64,000 bases of DNA. Origin: CALODP01 sp942492055 (GTDB taxonomy: Bacteria; Bacteroidota; Ignavibacteria; Ignavibacteriales; Melioribacteraceae). The DNA lies in the NCBI GenBank assembly GCA_942492055.1, contig CALODP010000025.1:124001-188000 (forward strand). Direction: 5' to 3'. The position numbers were made by a program, and so were the translations under genes. How positions within the stretch are numbered: the stretch's first letter is position 1; the number at the start of each line of letters is the position of its first letter. Of the stretch, positions 17,026-25,430 are shown piece after piece. The notes below the pieces were generated by a model, which worked only from the letters and a program-made list of their open reading frames with translations, made no database searches and had not been told where the DNA came from.

Positions 17026-19275
17026 TTATTTAAGTAATAGCATTTGCTTAGTTAACTCAAATTCCCCTGCCTTGATTCTATAAAAATAAATTCCACTTGA
17101 AAGATTCGAAGCGTTAAAAGTTATAGAGTGAGTTCCTTTTGCTTGTTCGGAGTTTACTAATGAAGCAACTTCACGACCAAGTACATCGAATACCTTTATT
17201 GATACAAAATTATTATTCGATAGGGAATAGTCTATTTTCGTAGTAGGATTAAACGGATTTGGATAGTTTTGGGATAGAGAATACGAAGAAGGGGTATCAA
17301 TGTTATCTTTTGTTCTAATACCGGTTACTATCGGATATTTCATTCTTATATTGTCAATTAAGATTTCTCCACTATATTCAGTCCCTGATTCTCTTGCGCA
17401 TCCTAGCTGAATTGCAATCTTTTTTAAATATAACGGATAATATAACTCATTGGAACTTTTTACTGAAATGAGTTTTTTCATATTACCGTATAGTGATTGA
17501 AAGTCTTCTGTTTCTGTAACATAGGTATTTGTCGTAGCTAGAAATTCCTCGTCATTTTCATCGCCGAAGAAAAGTGCAATTTTGTGTTTTTCACTATCTG
17601 TTTTGGCTTCTAACAATACGCTATCGGGAATTCCTATAACGGGAATTGCTGTATTGAGATAAATAATATTTTGCTTTCCCGACTGGTAAGTGAATTTGTA
17701 ATTTACCTTTAAGGAAGAATTACCATGAGAAGATGATGCTGTCTCCAAAGAAACAGATGAACCTTCGATATTAATATTATCTCCGGTAATTTCAATAGCA
17801 GGAAGTGTCTCAAAAGAGGTAACCGTAATTGTAGTGTCATGAATGTTTTCGACACAAACAAAGGCTGTATCAGATAACCCTTTGTAGTTCATAATCACCT
17901 TGGTAAGACCATTCCTACTTGGAGAAAAAGTTCCACTTTGTGAAATTGTGCCCACAGAAGGGTCAGACAATTCAAAATTTACTTCGGAAGATTTTATTGG
18001 TCTTTCCCAGCCATATTTATCGAAACATTTATGCCAAAATGTAATATCTTTATCAACCGTTACTACACTATCCGGATAGAGTGTTAGATCGCTTACTTCA
18101 ATAGGTTCAGAAGAAACAACGAACAACCCGTTGCCTACAGCTCTTGTTGCTCCCCCGGAAGGTGAATTAACAATATGATCATGAACTGTAATAGCGGAGG
18201 AACCACCACCATCGAAATTGACGGCATTGTATGCGCCGATTCCCATCATGAAATCAGCTAGTTCCGGTAGACTCATTCCACGGCTGCTTGATTGTCGTCC
18301 ATCAACGACTACCAAATAAAGAGTAGTGCTATCTTTTGAGAAACCTGCAGCAGTTCTTGGGTGACGATCTGTAGCGAAACTGTTTGTGCCCCCCTCATCC
18401 GTATATCCCTGGACACCGTAGTTTACACCGTCCTTTATAATTCTAGGTAATCCGCAAGCTAGCTGGGTTATATTTTTCATATGAGGAGTAATGTTTGAAT
18501 ATACTTCAATTGTATCTCCTACGTTCATATTCTCTTCGAGAAAAGTCTTTGCAGTTCCAATTCCTGATAATACTAATTTACCAGGCTCAATAGAAGTATA
18601 TCCAAGATCTTCGTTTTTGGCTTCTACAACACATTTGTTTTTGCCGTTTACAACTAATTCGTTTAGAGGAAGCAGCACTACTTCTGTACCATTATTATTT
18701 GTTCGGGTGCGTAATCCCCGATAACGGTTAAATAGAACAAGGCTGTTTGTGCCTCTGTTTTGGTTTACATTTGAGATGTTTTTTTCAATTCCATTAGCGA
18801 TAACTTTTCCGCTAAATGATAAGTTTCTGGAGAAATAAGGTTTGTTATTTGAATCAAAAGCGAGAGTGGTGCGTCTTTTGCTGTAAGGGGAGGAATTAAC
18901 AATCTCTCCGTTAGCTACCTGAAATCCACAAGCGATTCCACCTGTTCCGAAGAAATCGGCATTGATTCCTCCCATAACTCTGTGCCCGGGAGCATCAATT
19001 CTTCGTGCCATTTTGTCCGGATTTTCGTTCCCGTATAGACTATCGCTTTCGTAATGACTATTGCTTCTACCTTTTACTGTCTCCATTGAGATGTAAGGAT
19101 TTTTTAGAGCTACTTCCAATACATAGAGATCCCATGGTTTGTTATGTTCTACGATGTGCAGATGCTTTACTCCGTCTCCGACCTGTTTTACTGTAACAGT
19201 GTCGAATACCTGGGCTTGTAAAGAGATGAATGTCAGGGATAGAAATAATCCCATTATTCCGGTGAAATGTTTCAT
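17026..19275 (-). CDS. Type IX-secreted phosphodiester glycosidase (NAGPA/DUF2233 domain), copy 2
   Basis: The 749-residue paralogue of the gene at 14624 has the same order: signal peptide (MGLFLSLTFISLQAQ), phosphodiester glycosidase domain (VMGGINADFFG, HPRTAAGFSKDSTTLYLVVVDGRQ, NAVNFDGGGSSAI), Big-like segment (FELSDPSVGTISQSGTFSPSRNG), jelly-roll-like domain and type IX tail (LSQNYPNPFNPTTKIDY, VLGREVASLVN). Both copies keep the catalytic-domain signatures, so both are probably active. Protein identity is moderate, which points to an old duplication, unlike the recent 5545/7220 pair. It probably acts on sugar-phosphodiester linkages outside the cell. Confidence 0.9.
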   Translation of the reverse strand: MKHFTGIMGLFLSLTFISLQAQVFDTVTVKQVGDGVKHLHIVEHNKPWDLYVLEVALKNPYISMETVKGRSNSHYESDSLYGNENPDKMARRIDAPGHRVMGGINADFFGTGGIACGFQVANGEIVNSSPYSKRRTTLAFDSNNKPYFSRNLSFSGKVIANGIEKNISNVNQNRGTNSLVLFNRYRGLRTRTNNNGTEVVLLPLNELVVNGKNKCVVEAKNEDLGYTSIEPGKLVLSGIGTAKTFLEENMNVGDTIEVYSNITPHMKNITQLACGLPRIIKDGVNYGVQGYTDEGGTNSFATDRHPRTAAGFSKDSTTLYLVVVDGRQSSSRGMSLPELADFMMGIGAYNAVNFDGGGSSAITVHDHIVNSPSGGATRAVGNGLFVVSSEPIEVSDLTLYPDSVVTVDKDITFWHKCFDKYGWERPIKSSEVNFELSDPSVGTISQSGTFSPSRNGLTKVIMNYKGLSDTAFVCVENIHDTTITVTSFETLPAIEITGDNINIEGSSVSLETASSSHGNSSLKVNYKFTYQSGKQNIIYLNTAIPVIGIPDSVLLEAKTDSEKHKIALFFGDENDEEFLATTNTYVTETEDFQSLYGNMKKLISVKSSNELYYPLYLKKIAIQLGCARESGTEYSGEILIDNIRMKYPIVTGIRTKDNIDTPSSYSLSQNYPNPFNPTTKIDYSLSNNNFVSIKVFDVLGREVASLVNSEQAKGTHSITFNASNLSSGIYFYRIKAGEFELTKQMLLLK

Positions 19276-19508
19276 TATTATACCACAATTTATTCAACAA
19301 AAAATGAACTGATTACAAGCAATAGTTTTCACACTATTATCCGAAAGGATAGTCTTTTCCCCTTTGAAATGTGAAATCGTTTAACTTATATTGGAACCAA
19401 TACTAATAATTGATATCATGAATATAGCCAATTTTGAGCGGATTTTCTTTTAATTTTCGGGATTATTTTCGTAAAATTCACCTTTAAATTCAGTAATTGG
19501 AGTATAGC

Positions 19509-21983
19509 TTGTTAGCTAAATGTGACGAAAAGATCGCGTTGGTATGTGGCGAGATCAAAATTTCCTACAAGGAATTAAAAGCTGAAGCAGATTATTATTC
19601 TAAGCTATTTGATAAAGAAAAAACAGAGAAGATCGCTATCTTCTCCGAAAACAGAGTGGAATGGATCTATTCCTTCTATGCCGGATGGAAAAATGGTGTT
19701 GTTAACGTTCCCATTGATTACCTCTCTACTGCCGATGAAGTAGCCTACATCCTTAACGATTGTAAACCGGAAGTATTATTTTGTTCGGGGGAAACAAGAA
19801 AAACTCTCGACGATGTTCTACCTAAGCTCACCTACGAGATCAAAGTTGTTCAGTTCGAATCGGTGCCACCGCATGAATTGAAAAGCGAATACACAGAGTT
19901 TCCGGAGTTTGATAAAGACGATGTCGCTCTTATAATATATACCTCCGGAACAACCGGTAGCCCGAAAGGGGTTATGCTTACATACGAAAATGTTTTGGTT
20001 AATGTGGATGCGGTTACGGTTGATTCACCGATCTACAGTGTAAAGGAAAATGTACTTGTTCTACTTCCTCTCCATCATGTTTTCCCATTATTAGGTACGG
20101 TTGCTTGTCCTTTGAAGGTCGGCTCTACTATTGCGATGTCTCCTTCTTTGGCGGCTGAGGATGTAATAAAAACGTTGCAAGATAATAAAATCACCATTAT
20201 GGTTGGTGTTCCTCGTTTTTACGAACTCCTTCGTAAAGGAGTGAAGGATAAAATTAATAAAAAGGCTGTCGCAAGAGCAGCTTTCAAAGTGGCTCAGTTA
20301 GTTGGGTCAAAGAAATTCTCCAAGAAAGTATTCAAAGAAGTTCATGATAAATTCGGTGGACATGTAAAATATCTCGTTTGTGGCGGAGCTGCGCTCGATA
20401 AAGAAGCCGGCAGAGATTATGATACTCTTGGATTCTCCGTTCTCGAAGGTTATGGGATGACAGAATGTGGACCGATGATCACTTTCCCCCGGCCTGAAAA
20501 GGTACGCCTTGGTTCCTGCGGGCAACTCCTTTTAAGCAATGAAATTAAGGTCGTTGACGGAGAAATCCTGACAAAAGGTCCCAACGTTATGAAAGGGTAC
20601 TACAATAAACCTGATGAGACTAATGAAGTTCTTAAAGACGGTTGGTTGCATACCGGTGATCTCGGACATTTCGACGAAGATGGATTTCTTTTTATTACCG
20701 GACGTAAGAAAGAACTAATTATCCTTTCCAACGGTAAGAATATCAATCCCGAAGAGATTGAAATAAAAATTCTCGAAGGGAATGATGTGATCGACGAGAT
20801 TGGTGTTTACGAAAAGAATGACAAAATTAATGCGGTACTTGTTCCGAATCTAAGAAAAATAAAGGAAAAAGGGATAGCAAATATTGAAGATTATTTCCGA
20901 TGGGAAATAATCGATAAATATAACAACAAATCCGCCCCCTATAAAAAGATTACCAGTTTTGCTTTGACTAACGAGGAATTACCGAGAACACGTCTGGGGA
21001 AATTACGTCGTTTCAAATTGCAAGATTTGGCAACAGGAAAAACAGCAGCCAAAAAGGAAGAGAAAGATCCTACTTTCGAGGAATACGGATTGATAAAGAA
21101 TTTCATTATTCAGCAAAAAGGAACGGAAGTTTTTCCCTCCGATCATTTTGAAATCGATCTCGGTCTCGATTCTTTGGACAGAGTTACTTTCCAGGTCTTT
21201 TTGAAGACTACTTTCGGGCTCGACTTTAACGACTCCGATTTTGCCAAGTATCCTACGGTAATAAAGCTTAGCGAACATATCAAAGAGAATAAGACTAAAA
21301 TGGTTACCGAAGAGATTGATTGGGCCGCCATTTTGAAAGAGAAAGTGAAACTAGATTTGCCAAAAAGCTGGGTAACTTTTTCAATTATCAAAATGTTCTC
21401 AAAATTCTTATTGAAGATATATTTCAGATTACGAGCCGAAGGGATGGAAAAACTCCCCGAAGGACCATGTATTATCGCCCCGAATCACCAGAGCTTTTTC
21501 GACGGGTTATTTGTTACGGTATTTCTGAAAAACAAACTTCTTCGTCAAACATATTTCTACGCTAAGGAAAAGCATATTCGCAAATCATGGGTGAAATTCG
21601 TTGCGGACAGACACAACGTAATCGTTATGGACCTTAACAAGGATCTTAAAGAATCTTTGCAGAAGATGGCCGAAGTTCTTAAGAAAGGAAAGAACATTAT
21701 CATCTTCCCTGAAGGAACCAGAACCAAAAACGGAAAGATCGGTGATTTTAAGAAAACTTTTGCTATTCTTAGTAGGGAGCTCAATGTTCCGGTAGTGCCG
21801 GTAGCTATTAAGGGAGCTTTCAACGCTTTACCGCGCGGAAGCAAAATTCCTCGTCCCTTTAAGAAAATATCGGTTAAGTTTCTTGATCCTATCTATCCGT
21901 CGAATAGCTATTCTTACGAAAAGATCAGAGATCTTGTTTACGAAAGGATTGTTGCGGCGGTAACTAAAACGGCGAACATCTGA
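19509..21983 (+). CDS. Acyl-CoA/acyl-ACP synthetase fused to an acyl carrier domain and a PlsC-type acyltransferase
   Basis: Three domains occur in order. The AMP-binding domain spans residues about 5-490 (IIYTSGTTGSPKGVML, GYGMTECGP, WLHTGDLGHFDEDGFLFITGRKKELIILSNGKNI). An acyl carrier domain at about 535-600 has the phosphopantetheine serine in LGLDSLDRVTF. A 1-acyl-glycerol-3-phosphate acyltransferase domain lies at about 625-820 (NHQSFFDG with the HX4D motif, and FPEGTRTKNGKIGDFKK). The set resembles E. coli Aas with the order reversed, suggesting scavenging of fatty acids into phospholipid or remodelling of lysophospholipid. No ATG is available: TTG at 19509 has GGAG six bases before it, and TTG at 19497 is an alternative that directly follows an in-frame stop. 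Confidence 0.9.
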   Translation: MLAKCDEKIALVCGEIKISYKELKAEADYYSKLFDKEKTEKIAIFSENRVEWIYSFYAGWKNGVVNVPIDYLSTADEVAYILNDCKPEVLFCSGETRKTLDDVLPKLTYEIKVVQFESVPPHELKSEYTEFPEFDKDDVALIIYTSGTTGSPKGVMLTYENVLVNVDAVTVDSPIYSVKENVLVLLPLHHVFPLLGTVACPLKVGSTIAMSPSLAAEDVIKTLQDNKITIMVGVPRFYELLRKGVKDKINKKAVARAAFKVAQLVGSKKFSKKVFKEVHDKFGGHVKYLVCGGAALDKEAGRDYDTLGFSVLEGYGMTECGPMITFPRPEKVRLGSCGQLLLSNEIKVVDGEILTKGPNVMKGYYNKPDETNEVLKDGWLHTGDLGHFDEDGFLFITGRKKELIILSNGKNINPEEIEIKILEGNDVIDEIGVYEKNDKINAVLVPNLRKIKEKGIANIEDYFRWEIIDKYNNKSAPYKKITSFALTNEELPRTRLGKLRRFKLQDLATGKTAAKKEEKDPTFEEYGLIKNFIIQQKGTEVFPSDHFEIDLGLDSLDRVTFQVFLKTTFGLDFNDSDFAKYPTVIKLSEHIKENKTKMVTEEIDWAAILKEKVKLDLPKSWVTFSIIKMFSKFLLKIYFRLRAEGMEKLPEGPCIIAPNHQSFFDGLFVTVFLKNKLLRQTYFYAKEKHIRKSWVKFVADRHNVIVMDLNKDLKESLQKMAEVLKKGKNIIIFPEGTRTKNGKIGDFKKTFAILSRELNVPVVPVAIKGAFNALPRGSKIPRPFKKISVKFLDPIYPSNSYSYEKIRDLVYERIVAAVTKTANI

Positions 21984-22082
21984 TATTAGTTTTGAATAAA
22001 ATACTCCTCCTGGTGTTAAGGATTTTAATTGCATAAATCCTAGGAAAGAAGTAATTTCTTGATAAATCATCCAGGAGGGGTT

Positions 22083-22631
22083 ATGACTAACGAACAAATC
22101 ATTAATCTCATCAACACCAATCTTACTATTCTCGCTAAAACTTGGGTAGAGGGAGTGAAAGCTTCCGAGTATATGGATAGCTACAAGGCCTATTCCGACG
22201 AAGAACTTATCAAACGTGGAGAAGGGGTTCTTAACCAATTTACGGCTTGGATTTCTTCCGGAGCTTCAAATGACGAAGCTGAAAGATATTTCCAAAAACT
22301 GGGGGAAACCAGACTTAGAGAAGGATTCTCTCTTACGGAAGTTCTTTACGCTCTATATCTTACCAAAAGAACCTTCTACAACTATATTAGCGACAATCAG
22401 GATCTGATGAGGGACCTTTCTCCCAAAGAAATCTTTGAGTTGATTACTCTCACTAGTAACTATTTCGATTTAGGCAACTTCTATACTGCCCGCGGTTATA
22501 ACAATGAGATGTTAAAACGCCTCGAAGAGACACAAAAGCTCACCAAAGAGGAGATCAGACACATCTTAAAGAGAAGCACTTTCGACAAAGATGATTTTGA
22601 TGCCGAAGAAGTGATTTGGAGACATGTATAA
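22083..22631 (+). CDS. RsbRD N-terminal-domain-like protein
   Basis: The ATG at 22083 follows AGGAGGGG, giving 182 residues; the in-frame TTG at 22059 is not needed. The all-helical sequence (LINTNLTILAKTWVEGV, LNQFTAWISSGASNDEAERYFQKLGETRLREGFSLTEVLYALYLTKRTFYNYI) matches the globin-like N-terminal domain of RsbRD-type co-antagonist proteins of stressosome systems. No STAS or kinase domain follows, so it is a stand-alone sensor-like domain. No stressosome partners are nearby. It is the last gene before a terminator and array B. Confidence 0.7.
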   Translation: MTNEQIINLINTNLTILAKTWVEGVKASEYMDSYKAYSDEELIKRGEGVLNQFTAWISSGASNDEAERYFQKLGETRLREGFSLTEVLYALYLTKRTFYNYISDNQDLMRDLSPKEIFELITLTSNYFDLGNFYTARGYNNEMLKRLEETQKLTKEEIRHILKRSTFDKDDFDAEEVIWRHV

Positions 22632-22637
22632 ATATTT

Positions 22638-22675
22638 AGCTGCCTCATTTGGGGCAGCTTCCTTTTCCTTTCAAG
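22638..22675 (+). terminator. Terminator after the RsbRD-like gene
   Basis: AGCTGCC / GGCAGCT (22638-22644 with 22653-22659) is followed by TCCTTTTCCTTTC. Confidence 0.75.
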
Positions 22676-22751
22676 CAATTCCGGACTTTCATAATTCGTA
22701 AACTCTTCATACCCAATCTTACTCCGGCACTCCTTTAACATCTTCCGTTTG

Positions 22752-23167
22752 TGAGATGCGAGATTAATTTTCCGAGGAAGAAAGAATAATCAATGAGTGT
22801 TGATAAAATGTGGATAAGTATCTTTTCTTATTTTGTTAGGAAGAACCCGAATAGTATGAGTAGTATAATTGAAGAACTGAAATGCTACGAATTTTCATTG
22901 AGATATTATGAATTCTCAGTGAGATAATATGAAGCATGTATGAGGAATAACCGAGTGTAAGAATATTGTTCTTTCTCACTTCTTCCGAATAGTTTCTCAG
23001 TGCTTCTTTGTTGTTACTCATCTCTGTTATGTTGTATCTCAAATAGACATCGAAGCTCCTCAGCAAGGAAACGTAGCTCCTCACCATTACTTTGTTATTC
23101 CTCACCAAGATGATATAGTATCTCAGAAAAGAATTCTTTCATCTCACATGTTTAATGTAATTCCTCA
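22752..23167. repeat. 21-bp phased motif array B (ten TGAG units, then ten CTCA units)
   Basis: Left half: TGAG or a one-mismatch variant begins at 22752, 22773 (CGAG), 22794, 22815 (TAAG), 22836 (TTAG), 22857, 22878 (TGAA), 22899, 22920 and 22941. Right half: CTCA begins at 22975, 22996, 23017, 23038, 23059, 23080, 23101, 23122, 23143 and 23164 without a single mismatch. Every step inside a half is exactly 21 bp. Bases between motifs are nearly unrelated apart from a weak TWRTW block about 15 bp in. The array fills the gap between two convergent genes. No start codon with a ribosome site supports coding. Confidence 0.9.
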
Positions 23168-23223
23168 TGGTTCGGGAAGGATTACTTTCGGCTGTTTTAT
23201 GGTTTCACTATGAGGGAATATAA

Positions 23224-23252
23224 TAAAGGATCCCCATTCGGAGATCCTTATG
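23224..23252 (-). terminator. Terminator of the cytochrome operon (minus strand)
   Basis: AAGGATC / GATCCTT (23226-23232 with 23243-23249) extends through CCCC. On the minus strand it is followed by TTTATTATATT. It lies between array B and the octaheme cytochrome stop. Confidence 0.65.
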
Positions 23253-23282
23253 CACACAAGTATGAAAGAATTAGTCGCCGGA

Positions 23283-25427
23283 CTAATTCCTCGTAGTAAA
23301 ATATTCTAATTCCGGAAGGTTGGTAAGCTGTTCCGTTCTCTCTTCATCATAGCCAAGCTGACTGAAATCAAGGATACCTTCGCTTGAATGACAATCGGTG
23401 CAGCTTCTGCCTTCCTTTTGGATTCCATGATTAACAAGGAGAGTTCCGTATTGTCTCATCCATCTCATTTCGATGTTGCGGAGGTTTCCTTCGTCATCGA
23501 TCGGATATTCTCCGGACCATTCCTTCACTCCGAAGTAATTCATGAACTCGTCCATCATATATAGTTTGAATGGAGTTTCATACATCCTTCTTACAATTGG
23601 GTTCGAGATAGCCTGTTTAACAGCGTCGAGAGGCTTTCCGGTTTCGTAATAGACCTTATAATCGAACGGAAGGATCATCGCGCCGAAAGGGCCCTCGTTT
23701 GTCATGTCTTCATACATCTTAGCGTTGAAGAGTTTGAACGGATAGATTTTGCTTTTCCCTTCGTTTTGCAGCGGGAGAATATTTTTCGAAATCATATCGG
23801 CTCTTCGTTCCAACAATTCAGGGGATAGCTGCGAGAGTGTATTCACAAAGCTTTCCATATAAGCGTCGAGATCGGTTATTTTGTCTCCCAGCATTTTTCT
23901 GATATTCTCTTTGATCTCTTCAACCGCTTTCGGGTTTTCGATCTTCGTAATCTGATTCATGAGAGGATTGTACTCTTCATTCTGATTCGGATTATTTCCC
24001 AAAGCATTTGCGAGGAATGTCCCGTTGCCATTAAACCACAGGAATGTAAACCCGATGTTCTGCTCACCGGAATGAAGAATATCGGTTGGTGTATATAGCC
24101 CCTCTTCCTCGTTCCATGTAGGATTTGTCCAATCCCTGAGAACAACGTTATTATGTTCCAGTTCTTTTATATGGCAAGTTTCGCAAGCTATTCTGGCCGT
24201 ATGTCCGTTTAGGATAATGCTGGTCAATTCGTTGGCAGCATGAGGATTTTCGGTATGGCATTTCTCACATGAAACATCTTTACCCGGAAGATCGTTTGCA
24301 ACCAGATCAGTTCCTTTGTTCCCGCGTGGAATTTTGTGTCCTTCCGGTTCATGGCAATCGGTACATTGAAGTCCGGCAGCGGCGTGAACATCCCCTTCGG
24401 GACTGAATGGATTAGCACGCTTTGCTCCTTCGTGGAGTAATCTTTTGTTTTTATAACCGAGACTCTTTGCCGAAACGTTGTGAGCGTAAAGATCCCCCCC
24501 CATGTTGTGTTGATGACAATTGAGGCAGTTTTTGTTTGTCGGATTGGTAACAGTTATGGCCGCTTTAAGAGTTCTGTCCTGGTTCCATCTCTTGCCGTAA
24601 TCGTCTTGGATAACATACTTATAATTCATATCATATTGCTGCGAATGGCAAATAAGGCAATCTATTCCATCTTTTGCGCTTTCGGGAACATCCCCGACCG
24701 GCATCATTCTTTCGGTAGCGGGATGATAATTACCACCGATATGGCATTGTCCGCATCCCTCGCTACGGAGTTCGGTTTCCCCGTGAAGGTGTTCCGGTTT
24801 TGATTCTACCAATTCGGCCCATCCGGTCCATGAGAAACTACCTGGGATTCCGCACGCACGATCTATTTTACCAACCGGTATCTTATGCCCTTCTTCATTT
24901 ACTTTTCGACCGTCATATCCGTAAGTTGAGAAACCACCTACAGTGCTGTGGAAATTGAAATGAACCGATGAGACTACATCTTCCATTGTGTTCCGTTCTT
25001 CAATTGAGCCATCTTCTTTTACAACTTTCATAGTTTCATGACATTGAAGGCACGTTTTGGGGCCTTCGTATTGTCTGATCCCTGCATTGGAGAAGTATTT
25101 AATATGTTTGTAGTCACTCTCCTTAAAATAGGATGGCGTATTGATGATCATCTCTACTTTAGCGTTGCGAAGGTCATCTTCCGCAATCTCTTTTGTTATC
25201 TCCTTTGCCTTCTCCAATCTTTCTTCGTAAGTAATCTCTCTGATCAGCTTTGAGAACTCTCTGTCCGTAAGCTCCTTGCTCGATTCGTAAGTAAGTTCGG
25301 CGTTTTCCACGCCAGTATACCATTCGAAAAAGGATGGATATATTAGCTTCATAAAAGCCCATGCAATAAATAAGAGACCGAGAATTCCGATAATGGCTTT
25401 ACCAAAAAATGTTTTCATATATTTCAT
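23283..25427 (-). CDS. Membrane-anchored octaheme c-type cytochrome, tetrathionate reductase (OTR)-like family
   Basis: The 714-residue protein has one N-terminal membrane helix (GKAIIGILGLLFIAWAFMKLIYPSFF) and eight CxxCH heme motifs: CLQCH, CGQCH, CLICH, CLNCH, CTDCH, CEKCH, CETCH and CTDCH. Motif order and surrounding sequence (SSVHFNF, RACGIPGSF, NKNCLNCHQHNMGGD, GLQCTDCHEPEGHKI, CEKCHTENPHA) resemble octaheme tetrathionate-reductase-family cytochromes. All eight are CxxCH, whereas classical OTR has a CxxCK active-site heme, so activity may differ. It lies 3 bp downstream of a heptaheme/cytochrome b gene. Together they look like a quinol-linked reductase or oxidase facing the periplasm. 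The true substrate is unknown. Confidence 0.8.
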   Translation of the reverse strand: MKYMKTFFGKAIIGILGLLFIAWAFMKLIYPSFFEWYTGVENAELTYESSKELTDREFSKLIREITYEERLEKAKEITKEIAEDDLRNAKVEMIINTPSYFKESDYKHIKYFSNAGIRQYEGPKTCLQCHETMKVVKEDGSIEERNTMEDVVSSVHFNFHSTVGGFSTYGYDGRKVNEEGHKIPVGKIDRACGIPGSFSWTGWAELVESKPEHLHGETELRSEGCGQCHIGGNYHPATERMMPVGDVPESAKDGIDCLICHSQQYDMNYKYVIQDDYGKRWNQDRTLKAAITVTNPTNKNCLNCHQHNMGGDLYAHNVSAKSLGYKNKRLLHEGAKRANPFSPEGDVHAAAGLQCTDCHEPEGHKIPRGNKGTDLVANDLPGKDVSCEKCHTENPHAANELTSIILNGHTARIACETCHIKELEHNNVVLRDWTNPTWNEEEGLYTPTDILHSGEQNIGFTFLWFNGNGTFLANALGNNPNQNEEYNPLMNQITKIENPKAVEEIKENIRKMLGDKITDLDAYMESFVNTLSQLSPELLERRADMISKNILPLQNEGKSKIYPFKLFNAKMYEDMTNEGPFGAMILPFDYKVYYETGKPLDAVKQAISNPIVRRMYETPFKLYMMDEFMNYFGVKEWSGEYPIDDEGNLRNIEMRWMRQYGTLLVNHGIQKEGRSCTDCHSSEGILDFSQLGYDEERTEQLTNLPELEYFTTRN

Positions 25428-25430
25428 TAA

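Noticed and set aside
22836..23108. 90-codon minus-strand frame in array B
   Set aside because: Only a GTG or similar start without ribosome site; spans the flip point with no change in coding character.
22752..23167. CRISPR array
   Set aside because: The unit is 21 bp with a 4-bp conserved core, there are no unique spacers between long identical repeats, and no cas genes are present.
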